This document shows, piece after piece, positions 8,089 through 16,070 of a DNA stretch of 64,000 bases. The stretch is from Bordetella genomosp. 10. Its GTDB lineage: Bacteria > Pseudomonadota > Gammaproteobacteria > Burkholderiales > Burkholderiaceae_B. Position 1 is the first letter of the stretch; each line of letters opens with the position of its first letter. The notes beneath the pieces are model-generated. The model saw nothing but the letters and a program-made list of their open reading frames with translations. It had not been told where the DNA came from and made no database searches. Position numbers and translations under genes: made by a program. Location of the stretch: the NCBI RefSeq assembly GCF_002261225.1, contig NZ_NEVM01000002.1, positions 1,364,001 to 1,428,000 of the forward strand, in the 5' to 3' direction.

Positions 8089-9115
8089 ACTTTCCGCCGC
8101 CGCCTCCAATCCCTGGTACTACGAATATCTGGACCAGATCGCCAACCTGGAACTGAAGAACAAGCCCGCGCAGCAAGGCGGGACGGCCCTGCGCTATCGC
8201 GCCGCGCGCGACGCGCAGGGCGGCGGGCCGATCTGCGCGCGCATCGCCCGCGCCCTGCTGCCCTTGCCGGCAGGCGGGACGGTCATCCTGGTTACCGGGA
8301 CAGGCAACCCCGAATGGCTGCCGCAAGGCGAGACCGACGGACCGTCCGGCGTGGCCGTATTGGCGCGCGTCTTCGGCGCCCTGGGCTTGCGCAGTTGCGT
8401 CCTGTCCGAAGCGCGCTTCCTGCCCGGCATCGCCGCGGCGGTGCGCGCCGCCGGCACGCCCCTGCTGGAGGAATCCGCCTGGCGGCGGCGCGATAACGCC
8501 GCCCTCGCGCTGCCCTTTCCCACCGGCGCGGCGGCGGCGGAACCGTTCATCGACGGCCTGCTGCGCCGCTTGCCGGACCCCGCCGCCGGCTTCTTCATCG
8601 AGAAGCCGGGACCGAACGCGCAAGGCGTCTTCCACAACAGCAGCGGCAAGCCCAAGGACAGCGAATGGGTGGCGCACGCCCACCTGCTCGCGGACGCCTT
8701 GCGCGCGCGCGGCCTGCCCACGCTGGCGGTGGGCGACGGCGGCAACGAGATCGGTTTCGGGCGCCTGCGCGCAAGCCTCGCCGACGTCCTGCCCGGCGGA
8801 CGCGATTGCGGCTGCCCCTGCCACGGCGGATTGCTGGACGCGACGGAAGTCGACCTGCTCCTGCCCGCGGCCGTCTCCAACTGGGGCGCCTATGCCATCG
8901 CGGGGGCGCTGGCGCTGGTCCACGGCCGGCCGGGCCTGATGCCCGACTGGCCCGAAGTCGCCGCCAGCATCGCCGCGCCCATCGCCGCGGGCGCCTACGA
9001 CGGGTATAGCGGACTGGCGCTGGACACCGTGGACGGGACCTCGCGCGCCGCCAACCAGTCCGTCTATCGATTGATGCGGGAAGTCCTGCGTCTGGCCAAC
9101 GAGCAAGGAGGCTGA
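8072..9115 (+). CDS. D-glutamate cyclase-family protein (DUF4392)
   Basis: A 347-residue soluble protein with the landmarks of the DUF4392/D-glutamate cyclase C-terminal family. These are VTGTGNPEWLPQGETDGPSG near residue 75, an IEKPG segment, LAVGDGGNEIGFGRL near 225-240, and DLLLPAAVSNWGAYA. Characterised relatives (mammalian DGLUCY) convert D-glutamate to 5-oxo-D-proline. Bacterial members are largely unstudied. The expected N-terminal partner domain is not present here, so the protein corresponds to the C-terminal part alone. Start codons at 8072 and 8078 are both possible; both lie inside the end of the dehydrogenase gene. It sits between a dehydrogenase and an MBL hydrolase in a Bug-receptor operon, which suggests a role on an imported carboxylic or amino acid. 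Confidence 0.74.
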   Translation: MPMHTELSAAASNPWYYEYLDQIANLELKNKPAQQGGTALRYRAARDAQGGGPICARIARALLPLPAGGTVILVTGTGNPEWLPQGETDGPSGVAVLARVFGALGLRSCVLSEARFLPGIAAAVRAAGTPLLEESAWRRRDNAALALPFPTGAAAAEPFIDGLLRRLPDPAAGFFIEKPGPNAQGVFHNSSGKPKDSEWVAHAHLLADALRARGLPTLAVGDGGNEIGFGRLRASLADVLPGGRDCGCPCHGGLLDATEVDLLLPAAVSNWGAYAIAGALALVHGRPGLMPDWPEVAASIAAPIAAGAYDGYSGLALDTVDGTSRAANQSVYRLMREVLRLANEQGG

Positions 9116-9116
9116 T

Positions 9117-9908
9117 ATGAAGATATTCAAGTCCGGCCGCACCTCCGTCTACATGGTGGGCGGCGGCGGCATGGGTCTATCGCACCCCTGCGACTCGCAC
9201 GTCTATGTCATCGAGAACGGCGGCGCGGCCGCGATGATCGACGCCGGCAGCGGCATCGCGCCGGAGGAAATCCGCGACCGGATGCGGGAGGACGGAATCC
9301 CGATGACGGCGATCGAAACCATCGTCCTGACGCACTCGCACTGGGACCATGGCCGCGGCGCCGCCTGGTGGGTGGCGGCCACGGGCGCAAGGCTCGCCGT
9401 GCACCGCCTGGGCGTGCGCACCCTGGAGACGCAATTGTGGCCGTCCTCGCACGTCGAACGGCACGGCGTGGCCTCGCGCCGCGCCAGGGTGGACCGGCCG
9501 CTGGAGGACGGCGACCGGATCGAGGTCGGCGCCATCGCCCTGGAGGTCGTGCATACGCCTGGGCACAGCGACGACTCCATCTCCCTGCTGGCGCGCCTGG
9601 ACGGCCGCACCGTGCTGTTCGGCGGCGACACCTGTTTCGCCGAGGGCGGACACGGGACGGTCAATGCGGATACGGATTTCCGCGCCTATCGCGCTTCCGT
9701 GCGGCGCCTGGCGGAATTGAAGGTGGACGTGCTGTTTCCCGGGCACAAGCATTTCGTGCTGTCGCGGGCCCACGCGCACATCGCCATGCTGGACCGCCGG
9801 ATGTCAGGATCGTGGACCAGCATGGTGGATACGCGCGTCCCCTTCTTTCCCACATGGTGGCTGGAGCACGACGCCTCGCTCTACGAGGACGCCGCGCGCC
9901 CGGCGTGA
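9117..9908 (+). CDS. MBL-fold metallo-hydrolase
   Basis: A 263-residue metallo-beta-lactamase-fold protein. The metal-binding motif HSHWDHG is near residue 71. Further ligands come from VVHTPGHSDDSISLL (about 143-157), GGDTCFAEGG and LFPGHKHFVLS. The short length and single-domain form match the broad glyoxalase II/lactonase-like group, so the substrate cannot be named. AGGAGG lies just before the start and overlaps the end of the DUF4392 gene, with two bases between stop and start. It is the last gene of the 6108-9908 operon and is separated by only 15 bases from the convergent Bug gene, with no visible hairpin between. Confidence 0.8.
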   Translation: MKIFKSGRTSVYMVGGGGMGLSHPCDSHVYVIENGGAAAMIDAGSGIAPEEIRDRMREDGIPMTAIETIVLTHSHWDHGRGAAWWVAATGARLAVHRLGVRTLETQLWPSSHVERHGVASRRARVDRPLEDGDRIEVGAIALEVVHTPGHSDDSISLLARLDGRTVLFGGDTCFAEGGHGTVNADTDFRAYRASVRRLAELKVDVLFPGHKHFVLSRAHAHIAMLDRRMSGSWTSMVDTRVPFFPTWWLEHDASLYEDAARPA

Positions 9909-9923
9909 GGGCTTCCTATCCGC

Positions 9924-10931
9924 TCAGTTGCCTTCCATCTTCATCTTGGCCAACACGCCCTTCCATGCCGTCGTCTGCTGATTGATGAACTGCTGGAACG
10001 CCGCGGGCGTGCTGCCCTTGGGATCGGCGCCGCTCTGCAGTAGTTTTTCCTTGAAGTCCGGATCGTCCATCGTCTTCAGCAATGCGTCGCTGAGCGTCGC
10101 CACCACCTCCGGCGGCATGCCCTTGGGCCCGATCAGGCCATACCAGGTCGACATGTCGTAGCCCGGCAAGCCCGCTTCCTCGATCGACGGAATGTCGGGG
10201 GCCGCCCCGGAGCGCGTGCGCGTCGTCACGCCCAGGGCGCGCAGTTGGCCGCCCTTGATCAGGGGCAGCGCGGTGGGCAGGTTGGGAAACGCCATGGTCA
10301 TGCGGCCCGCGATGAGATCGGACATGAAGCTGCCGCTGCCCTTGTAGGGAATGTGCACCACGTCCAGCCCGGCCAGGGACGCAAACAGTTCGCCGGAAAG
10401 ATGCACCGACGTGCCCGTGCCCGAGGAGGCGAAGTTCAATTCACCGGGACGCTTCCTGCCGTCGGCGATGAGCTGCCTGATGTCGCGATACGGCGAATTG
10501 GCCGGCACCACCAGGACATTGGGCGCGCTCATCACCTGGCCGATGGCGGTAAAGTCATGCGCCGGATCGTAGCGGGCCGACTTGTACATCAACGGATTCG
10601 TGACGAAGCCGATGGACGTGTAGTACAGCGTATAGCCGTCCGCGGGCGAGCGCTGGGTATATTCGGTGGCGATGTTGCCGTTGGCGCCCGGCTTGTTTTC
10701 GACGACGAAGGACTGTCCCAAGCGTTCGCCCAGCTTGGCCGCCAGGAGACGGGCAACGGCGTCGGTGCTGCCGCCGGGGGTGAAGCCGACGACGATGTGC
10801 ACGGGCTTGTCCGGATAACGCGCCAGGGCTGGGGCCGGAGCCGTCGTCACGGCCGCCGCCATCATTGCGATCGCCATCGCCCATCGGCCGCTTCGCTTGT
10901 ATCGTCTTGCTTGTTGTTCCACTTGGTCCAT
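9924..10931 (-). CDS. Bug/TctC family tripartite tricarboxylate transporter receptor (2)
   Basis: A 335-residue Bug receptor with an N-terminal signal sequence (about residues 1-38). Landmarks are YPDKPVHIVVGFTPGGSTD, NKPGANGNIATE, DGYTLYYTS, YDPAHDF, FASSGTGTSVHLSGE and HIPYKGSGSFMSDL, with PSIEEAGLPGYDMSTWYGLIGP near the C-terminal third. It follows the CoA-transferase genes on the same strand after 73 bases, so it probably delivers the acid that the CoA-transferase activates. The intergenic stretch contains a hairpin, and AGGAGA precedes the start. The ligand is unknown. Confidence 0.91.
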   Translation of the reverse strand: MDQVEQQARRYKRSGRWAMAIAMMAAAVTTAPAPALARYPDKPVHIVVGFTPGGSTDAVARLLAAKLGERLGQSFVVENKPGANGNIATEYTQRSPADGYTLYYTSIGFVTNPLMYKSARYDPAHDFTAIGQVMSAPNVLVVPANSPYRDIRQLIADGRKRPGELNFASSGTGTSVHLSGELFASLAGLDVVHIPYKGSGSFMSDLIAGRMTMAFPNLPTALPLIKGGQLRALGVTTRTRSGAAPDIPSIEEAGLPGYDMSTWYGLIGPKGMPPEVVATLSDALLKTMDDPDFKEKLLQSGADPKGSTPAAFQQFINQQTTAWKGVLAKMKMEGN

Positions 10932-10953
10932 GCTGTCTCCTGTTTTGTCGTTG

Positions 10954-10976
10954 CGGCCGACTCGGCTTGTCGGCCG
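10954..10976. repeat. Intercistronic hairpin before Bug receptor 2
   Basis: Perfect 8-base arms CGGCCGAC and GTCGGCCG flank a 7-base loop. It lies between the CoA-transferase B stop and the Bug start, both on the minus strand. On that strand no T-run follows the stem. On the plus strand a run of eight T follows at 10986-10993. An mRNA processing or stability element is more likely than a terminator for these genes. Confidence 0.5.
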
Positions 10977-11004
10977 TGCTTCTCTTTTTTTTGCTTTCGT
11001 CCCG

Positions 11005-11655
11005 TCACTCGCGCAGCAGGCGCAGTTTCGAGATCTCCTCCAAGGCCTCGTGCGTCAGGCCGTCGACGCGGTCCACCACCCGCAAGCCTTCCGGCGTGAC
11101 GGCCAGCGTGGCCAGGTCGGTGTAGATGCGATCGACCACGCCGGCGCCCGTCAACGGGTAGTCGCAGGTCTCGACGAGCTTGGATTCGCCGTTCCGGGTC
11201 GTGTGCTCCATCATGACGAAGACCTGCCTGGCGCCGCGCGCCAGGTCCATCGCGCCGCCCACCGCCGGAATCGCGCTGGCGTCGCGCGTGCGCCAGTTGG
11301 CAAGGTCGCCGCGCACGGAAACCTGGAAGGCGCCGAGCACGCAGATATCGATGTGGCCGCCACGGATCATGGCGAAGGAATCCGCGTGGTGCACGATGGC
11401 GCCGCCCGGCAGCAAGGTGACGAACTGCTTGCCCGCATTCACCAGTTCGGTGTCGATGTCGTCGCCCTCGGCCACGGGTCCCATGCCGATGACGCCGTTT
11501 TCGCTTTGCAGGATGATCTCGCGGTCCGGCGGCAAGAGGTTGGAGATGGTCATCGGCTGGCCGATGCCCAGGTTGACGCAGGCGCCCTCGGGAATGTCCT
11601 GGATCACGCGGCGCGCGACGTCGGGCACGCTGCGCGGGGTATAGGGTTTGCTCAT
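11005..11655 (-). CDS. 3-oxoacid CoA-transferase subunit B
   Basis: A 216-residue beta subunit of a family I CoA-transferase. It carries the SENGVIGMGP motif, whose glutamate forms the covalent CoA thioester, near residue 50. The usual LPGGAIVHHADSFAMIRGGHID and GAMDLARGARQVFVMMEHTTRNG segments follow. With the alpha subunit it moves CoA from succinyl-CoA or acetyl-CoA to a 3-oxoacid. The alpha partner resembles the 3-oxoadipate type more than the acetoacetate type. AGGAGC precedes the start at 11655; two bases separate it from the alpha gene. Confidence 0.9.
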   Translation of the reverse strand: MSKPYTPRSVPDVARRVIQDIPEGACVNLGIGQPMTISNLLPPDREIILQSENGVIGMGPVAEGDDIDTELVNAGKQFVTLLPGGAIVHHADSFAMIRGGHIDICVLGAFQVSVRGDLANWRTRDASAIPAVGGAMDLARGARQVFVMMEHTTRNGESKLVETCDYPLTGAGVVDRIYTDLATLAVTPEGLRVVDRVDGLTHEALEEISKLRLLRE

Positions 11656-11657
11656 GT

Positions 11658-12326
11658 TCAGTTCGCTCCTGCCAGGACGACCCGCTGGACGTAGACGCCC
11701 GGGGTAACGATGTGCTCGGGATCCAGGCCGCCGAGTTCGACGATGCGCGAGACCTGGGCGATGGCGCAGCGCGCCGCCGCGGCCATCACCGGGCCGAAAT
11801 TGCGGCCGGAGCGCCGGTAGGTCAGGTTGCCCCAGCGATCGCCGGCATAGCCCTTGATCAAGGCATAGTCGGCGCGCAACGGATATTCGAGGATGTGCTC
11901 CACGCCGTCGATGACGCGGCTCTCCTTGCCTTGCGCGAGCTCGGTGCCGGCGCCCGTCGGCGTGAAGAAGGCGCCGATGCCCGCCCCGCCCGCGCGTATG
12001 CGCTCGGCCAGCGTGCCCTGCGGCACCAGCTCCAGTTCCAGCTTGCCCTCGCGATAAAGGTCGTCGAAGGCATTCGATCCCGGCTGGCGCGGAAAGGAGC
12101 AGATGAACTTGCGCACCTGGCCCGCCGCCACCAGCTTGCTCAGGCCCTTGCCCAGGCTGCCGGCGTTGTTGCTGATGATGGTCAGGCCGCGCGCGCCCTG
12201 GCGCACCAGCGCGTCCACCAGTTCGAACGGCAGCCCGGCGCCGCCGAAACCGCTCACCATCAGGACGGCGCCGTCCGGAATATCGGCCACGGCCGCGTCC
12301 AGGCCGTCCACGATCTTGTCGATCAT
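11658..12326 (-). CDS. 3-oxoacid (3-oxoadipate-type) CoA-transferase subunit A
   Basis: A 222-residue alpha subunit. It shows the family I CoA-transferase N terminus (GAVLMVSGFGGAGLPFELVDAL, with the Gly-rich loop), SNNAGSLGKGLSKL, and GAFFTPTGAGTELAQGKE. RSGRNFGPVMAAAA and HIVTPGVYVQRVV follow, and these last segments read like PcaI. The start ATG overlaps the stop of the DUF35 gene (ATGA). Together with the thiolase and DUF35 gene it suggests activation and beta-ketothiolase-type cleavage of a 3-oxo acid, as at the end of the beta-ketoadipate pathway. The true substrate is not fixed by sequence. Confidence 0.9.
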   Translation of the reverse strand: MIDKIVDGLDAAVADIPDGAVLMVSGFGGAGLPFELVDALVRQGARGLTIISNNAGSLGKGLSKLVAAGQVRKFICSFPRQPGSNAFDDLYREGKLELELVPQGTLAERIRAGGAGIGAFFTPTGAGTELAQGKESRVIDGVEHILEYPLRADYALIKGYAGDRWGNLTYRRSGRNFGPVMAAAARCAIAQVSRIVELGGLDPEHIVTPGVYVQRVVLAGAN

Positions 12327-12775
12327 TGCTTGTCTCCCGCAACGTGTGCGTCGGTATCCGGCTCGAAGACCGGCAAGGGATAGGAACCGTCGGTGGCGGC
12401 GAACGTCACCCGCACGGCGTCGCCGATCGCCCAACCATCGGCCGGCGGGTTCACCAGATGCGTCAGCATCGACGGCCCTTCGGCCAGGGTCACGAAGGCG
12501 AGCACGAAAGGCGCTTCGGCATGCGCCACCGTGGTGAAGGAATACACGCGGCCGCGGCCGCTGCCTTCGGTCCATGCGGCGTCGCCCCCGCACAAGGGGC
12601 AGCGTGGACGCGGATACCAATGCGCTTGCGCGCAGGCCGCGCAACGCCGCAGCAGGAAGCGTCCCTCGGCGGCCGCCTGCCAGAAAGGCAAGGTGTCGGG
12701 CGACGGGATGGGCGCGGGATGGACACGCGCCGGCGTGGTATCCGCATCAGTCCTTGCTTGCGATTGGCCGTTCAT
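12323..12775 (-). CDS. Zn-ribbon / OB-fold (DUF35) acyl-CoA-binding protein
   Basis: A 150-residue protein with an N-terminal rubredoxin-like zinc ribbon (CAAC then CPLC, about residues 46-66) and a C-terminal OB-fold. The family is almost always encoded next to a thiolase-like partner, and the two proteins form one complex. The neighbouring thiolase-domain gene overlaps it by four bases (ATGA at 12772-12775). The alpha CoA-transferase gene overlaps its other end by four bases. The role is inferred from the family: acyl-CoA binding partner of the thiolase. Confidence 0.86.
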   Translation of the reverse strand: MNGQSQARTDADTTPARVHPAPIPSPDTLPFWQAAAEGRFLLRRCAACAQAHWYPRPRCPLCGGDAAWTEGSGRGRVYSFTTVAHAEAPFVLAFVTLAEGPSMLTHLVNPPADGWAIGDAVRVTFAATDGSYPLPVFEPDTDAHVAGDKQ

Positions 12776-13941
12776 ACTCGCTCCAGGATCAAGGTCGCGC
12801 TGCCGTGCCGGGTGGCCAGCATGCCGCCCGTGCCGTGCGCCAGCGCCAGATGGCAGTCCGGCACCTGCACGGCAGGATGCGCCTCGCCGCGCAACTGCCG
12901 CACGGCCTCGATCACCTTGGTCATGCCGCCGCGATTGCCGGGATGGTTGTTGCACAAGCCGCCGCCGTCGGTGTTGAACGGCAGCTTGCCAACGCCGGAG
13001 ATCAGGTTGCCGTCGGCCACGAAGCGGCCGCCCTCGCCCTTGGCGCAAAAGCCCAGGTCCTCCAACTGCATCAGGACCGTGATGGTGAAGCTGTCGTAGA
13101 GGGAGGCATAACGTATGTCCGCCGGCGTCACGCCCGCTTCCTCGAAGGCCCGCGCGCCGGACCAGCGGCCGCCGGAATACGTCAGGTCGATGTAGCCGCC
13201 CGCGGTATGTTTCACCGCCTCGCCCGCGCCGCGCACCTTCACCAGCGGGCGCCGCAAGCCGCGCGCGATCTCCGGGCTGACGACCACCAGCGCGCCGCCG
13301 CCGTCGCTCACCACGCAGCAGTCCAGCCGATGCAAGGGATCCGCCACCAGGGGCGACTCCAGCACGTCGCGCACCGTCACCGGCTTGCGCAGCATCGCGT
13401 TGGGGTTGTGCTGGGCGTGCTGCGAAGCGGCCACCTTGATCCAGGCAAGTTGTTCGCCGGTCGTGCCGTACTCGTGCATGTGACGCCGCGCGCACATCGC
13501 ATAGCCCGCCGCGTTGGCCAGGCCATAAGGGAACTCCCATTGCGCGTCCGGCTGGTCCGGGCTGCGCATCCGCGCCTTGGTGCCGGTGGCGACGCCTTCG
13601 CTGCGCGGCCGGCCCGCCAGCGTGATGAGCGCGATACGGCACTTGCCGGCGGCGATGGCCTGCGCCGCGTGCGCCACCAGCGCGATGTAGGACGCGCCGC
13701 CGAGATCGGTGTTGTCGACGTGGCGGGGTTGCAGATTCAGATAGTCGAGCATGGAGGTCGCGCCCAGCCCGGGCGTGTCGCCCGAGCAGAAATAGCCGTC
13801 CACCTCCTGGGCGGGTATCCCGGCGTCCGCCAGCGCGCCGACGGCGACGTCCGCGTGCAGTTGCGCCAGCGAGATGTCGGGCGCCTTGCGCAAGGGGTGC
13901 TCGTAGGCTCCCGCAATGTAGGCCTTGCCATTGATGCTCAT
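12772..13941 (-). CDS. Thiolase-domain (SCP-x/lipid-transfer type) protein
   Basis: A 389-residue non-canonical thiolase-fold protein. Near residue 80 it reads DLGGASYIALVAHA, the place where classical thiolases carry the acylated Cys. HGTGGMLATRHGSATLIL closes the protein, and GGGLCNNHPGNRGGM supplies the CNHPG-type histidine motif. The absence of a classical Cys nucleophile in the first motif is usual for this SCP-x/lipid-transfer branch, which works with a DUF35 partner in retro-aldol or thiolytic steps. It is the first gene of the 13941-9924 operon. Its promoter lies in a 105-base gap shared with a divergent IclR gene. Confidence 0.84.
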   Translation of the reverse strand: MSINGKAYIAGAYEHPLRKAPDISLAQLHADVAVGALADAGIPAQEVDGYFCSGDTPGLGATSMLDYLNLQPRHVDNTDLGGASYIALVAHAAQAIAAGKCRIALITLAGRPRSEGVATGTKARMRSPDQPDAQWEFPYGLANAAGYAMCARRHMHEYGTTGEQLAWIKVAASQHAQHNPNAMLRKPVTVRDVLESPLVADPLHRLDCCVVSDGGGALVVVSPEIARGLRRPLVKVRGAGEAVKHTAGGYIDLTYSGGRWSGARAFEEAGVTPADIRYASLYDSFTITVLMQLEDLGFCAKGEGGRFVADGNLISGVGKLPFNTDGGGLCNNHPGNRGGMTKVIEAVRQLRGEAHPAVQVPDCHLALAHGTGGMLATRHGSATLILERV

Positions 13942-13972
13942 GCTGCTGCCGGCGCGCCTCCGTCGTTTTTAA

Positions 13973-14017
13973 AAAATAGAATTAACTTCTATTTTTATTA
14001 GAATAAACTTCTATTTT
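13973..14017. promoter_or_regulatory. Two tandem IclR-type operator palindromes
   Basis: The first palindrome has perfect 9-base arms AAAATAGAA (13973-13981) and TTCTATTTT (13987-13995) around TTAAC. The second uses TTATTAGAA (13995-14003) and TTCTATTTT (14009-14017) around TAAAC, with three left-arm mismatches. Centres are 22 bases apart, about two helical turns. The A/T-rich block stands out from high-G+C surroundings and lies midway between the thiolase and the divergent IclR gene, so it probably overlaps both promoters. Confidence 0.72.
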
Positions 14018-14046
14018 CTTGTCAACGACGAATCCCAGATACGCAC

Positions 14047-14775
14047 ATGCCCGCCAAACGCAGTCCCTCCGCCGCTACCGGCGCGCCCGAGAAACCCGAA
14101 GGGGTGGCCGCGGCCAACCGCGCCCTGACGGTCCTGCGCGCCTTCGGCCAGGCGCCCGACGGCCTCACCCTGACCATGCTGGGCGCCGCCACCGGCCTCT
14201 ACGAAAGCACCATCCTGCGCCTGCTCGACTCGCTGATCCTGGCCAACTTCGTGAAGAAACTCGCCGACGGCCGCTATGTGGTCGGGCCCGGCGTCATGCC
14301 CCTGGCGGAGATGTACCGGCAGTCGTTCAAGCTGTCCGACTACGTGCTGCCGCGCCTGCGCGCCCTGACCGCGGAAACCGAGGAATGCTCGGGCCTCTAC
14401 GTGCGGGAAGGCGACCAGCGCATCTGCCTGCATCACATCCAGCCCCAGCGCTCGGTGCGCTCGCACGTGCGCGAAGGCGTGTTGTTTCCGCTGGACCGCG
14501 GCGCCGCCGGGCGCGTGATCCTGGCCTTCGACCAGCAGGCCGAAGGGGAGCCCTATGACACCATCCGCGCCCAGGGCTACGCCATCACGCAGAAGGAACG
14601 CGATCCCGAAAGCGCCGCCATCGCGTGCCCGATCTTCGGGCACGACGGCAAGCTGGTGGGCGCGATGTCCGTCGTCATTCCGCTCTACCGCTATTCGGAG
14701 CAGACGGTGAAGCGCATGCTGCCGGCGATACGGAAGCAGGCCCGCCTATTGAGCGAGGATCTGGGCGGCGCGTGA
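14047..14775 (+). CDS. IclR family transcriptional regulator
   Basis: A 242-residue IclR regulator. The helix-turn-helix is at about residues 22-80 (LTMLGAATGLYESTILRLLDSLI). The effector domain includes DRGAAGRVILAF and CPIFGHDGKLVGAMSVVIP. It is transcribed away from the thiolase operon, and two tandem palindromes lie in the shared gap. This strongly suggests it controls that operon and itself. No strong ribosome site precedes the ATG at 14047, so weak expression is plausible. Confidence 0.88.
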   Translation: MPAKRSPSAATGAPEKPEGVAAANRALTVLRAFGQAPDGLTLTMLGAATGLYESTILRLLDSLILANFVKKLADGRYVVGPGVMPLAEMYRQSFKLSDYVLPRLRALTAETEECSGLYVREGDQRICLHHIQPQRSVRSHVREGVLFPLDRGAAGRVILAFDQQAEGEPYDTIRAQGYAITQKERDPESAAIACPIFGHDGKLVGAMSVVIPLYRYSEQTVKRMLPAIRKQARLLSEDLGGA

Positions 14776-14776
14776 C

Positions 14777-14815
14777 GGCGCCGCTCTCGCCGGGGTTCCC
14801 CCGCGCGGCGCCTTT
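14777..14815 (+). terminator. Terminator-like hairpin after the IclR gene
   Basis: GGCGCCGC pairs with GCGGCGCC (8 of 8), and inside it CGGGG and CCCCCG can pair further. TTT follows. It starts one base after the IclR stop and ends before the heme oxygenase gene. The T-run is short, so efficiency is uncertain. Confidence 0.5.
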
Positions 14816-14833
14816 GGGGTACAACAGCACTAC

Positions 14834-15448
14834 ATGCCAACTCGGATTACCCCCGCGATGAACACCGTCCTCGACCTGCCCGCCACGCTTTCGTTCCGCC
14901 TCAAGCATGAGACCAACGAACAGCATGAACGCATGCACGCCCTGATGGAGCAAGGCAAGCCATTCGAATCGCGTGAACGCTATGCGCGCTTCGTCGCCGC
15001 GCAGTACCTGTTCCAGCAGGACGTCGAGCATCTCTTCGACGATGCCCGCGTCCAGGCCGCGGTTCCCGACCTGGCGGTGCGCGGCCGCGTGCAAGCCGCC
15101 GCCGCGGACTTGCAGGATCTGGGACAGGCCATTCCCCGGGAAGCCCTGGCCACCTCCCACGTCGCCATGCCGCAAGCCCTGGGCTGGCTTTACGTTTCGG
15201 AAGGGTCGACCCTGGGCGCCGCCTTCCTGCTCAAGGAAGTGCAACAGACCCTGGGACTGGGCGCCGCTTTCGGCGCGCGCAATCTCGCCGCCTATCCCGA
15301 AGGCCGCGCTCTAGTCTGGCGCCGTTTCGTCGCCGCCCTGGACAGCAGCGCCGTCTCCGTCGAGGAACACGACGAGGTCCTGGCCGGCGCCAACGCGGCC
15401 TACGACCGCTTCGGCGACCTGCTGCAGCGCTATCTGCTGGCGGCTTGA
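14834..15448 (+). CDS. Biliverdin-producing heme oxygenase
   Basis: A 204-residue (or 196 from the second ATG at 14858) all-helical protein of the bacterial heme oxygenase family. The likely haem-ligating histidine lies in the helix KHETNEQHERMHALM. The distal Gly-rich helix is MPQALGWLYVSEGSTLGAAFLLKE. It would open haem to biliverdin, Fe2+ and CO in the cytoplasm, freeing iron. No haem-uptake genes are adjacent, but a FecI-type iron-receptor set lies 5 kb downstream. No clear Fur box or ribosome site is visible before it, and the start choice is uncertain. Confidence 0.83.
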   Translation: MPTRITPAMNTVLDLPATLSFRLKHETNEQHERMHALMEQGKPFESRERYARFVAAQYLFQQDVEHLFDDARVQAAVPDLAVRGRVQAAAADLQDLGQAIPREALATSHVAMPQALGWLYVSEGSTLGAAFLLKEVQQTLGLGAAFGARNLAAYPEGRALVWRRFVAALDSSAVSVEEHDEVLAGANAAYDRFGDLLQRYLLAA

Positions 15449-15517
15449 AGCCGCGGAAGCGCCTGGGCCGGACCGCATGCAGCGGCGCCCGGACGCGCGG
15501 CGTCGGCGCGATAGGCC

Positions 15518-15961
15518 TTACCGGCGTTGGTACACGACGCCCTTGATCAGGACCTGCTCCGGCTCGGGCTCCTCGTCGAAGCGCTGCCGCGCGTCTTCGA
15601 TGGCCTGCTGGTTCTCGTCGGCCCAATTGAGCAATGCCATGACGGGCTGCAACAGGGTTCGTCCCATTCCGGTCAGTTCGTAATCGACCCGCGGCGGAAT
15701 GGTGGGATACACCGTCCGCGTGATCAGCCCGTCGCGTTCCAAACCTCGCAACGTCAGCGTCAGCATGCGTTGCGAGATGCCGTCTATCTCCCGCTTCAAC
15801 TCGTTGAAACGCCGCGACCCTCTGGACAGCGTCGCGATGATGTAGAGGCTCCATTTGTCGCCGATCCTGTCCAGGATCAGGCGGGTCGCGCGGCAGCCTC
15901 CCGGTTCGGGCTTGGGCAGCGCGTGGACCGCCTCAGGCAGGCGGCTGTGACTGGGTGACAT
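15518..15961 (-). CDS. HxlR family transcriptional regulator
   Basis: A 147-residue winged-helix protein of the HxlR type. It has the conserved N-terminal cysteine (Cys23, [22 protein letters not shown]) and the block [47 protein letters not shown] follows. In YodB-like members that cysteine senses quinones and other electrophiles. The gene is divergent from an azoreductase, the usual YodB-type target, and an 8-8-8 palindrome sits between them. The start at 15961 has AGAAGG nine bases upstream; the frame stays open far upstream but without support. Confidence 0.87.
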   Translation of the reverse strand: MSPSHSRLPEAVHALPKPEPGGCRATRLILDRIGDKWSLYIIATLSRGSRRFNELKREIDGISQRMLTLTLRGLERDGLITRTVYPTIPPRVDYELTGMGRTLLQPVMALLNWADENQQAIEDARQRFDEEPEPEQVLIKGVVYQRR

Positions 15962-15996
15962 GGATGTGCCTTCTTGTGGGGCCGAGGAAGGAACCA

Positions 15997-16020
15997 TACC
16001 ATCCTTCGTACCGGATGGTA
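15997..16020. promoter_or_regulatory. HxlR operator candidate
   Basis: Perfect inverted repeat TACCATCC-N8-GGATGGTA in the divergent gap between the HxlR and azoreductase genes, 36 bases from the former and 51 from the latter. Its shape resembles the TACTATT-type operators described for YodB-like regulators. Confidence 0.68.
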
Positions 16021-16070
16021 ATTCAAGCTCGATTGAATACCTGGTTCCTTTTCCATACCTTGGAGCTCTC

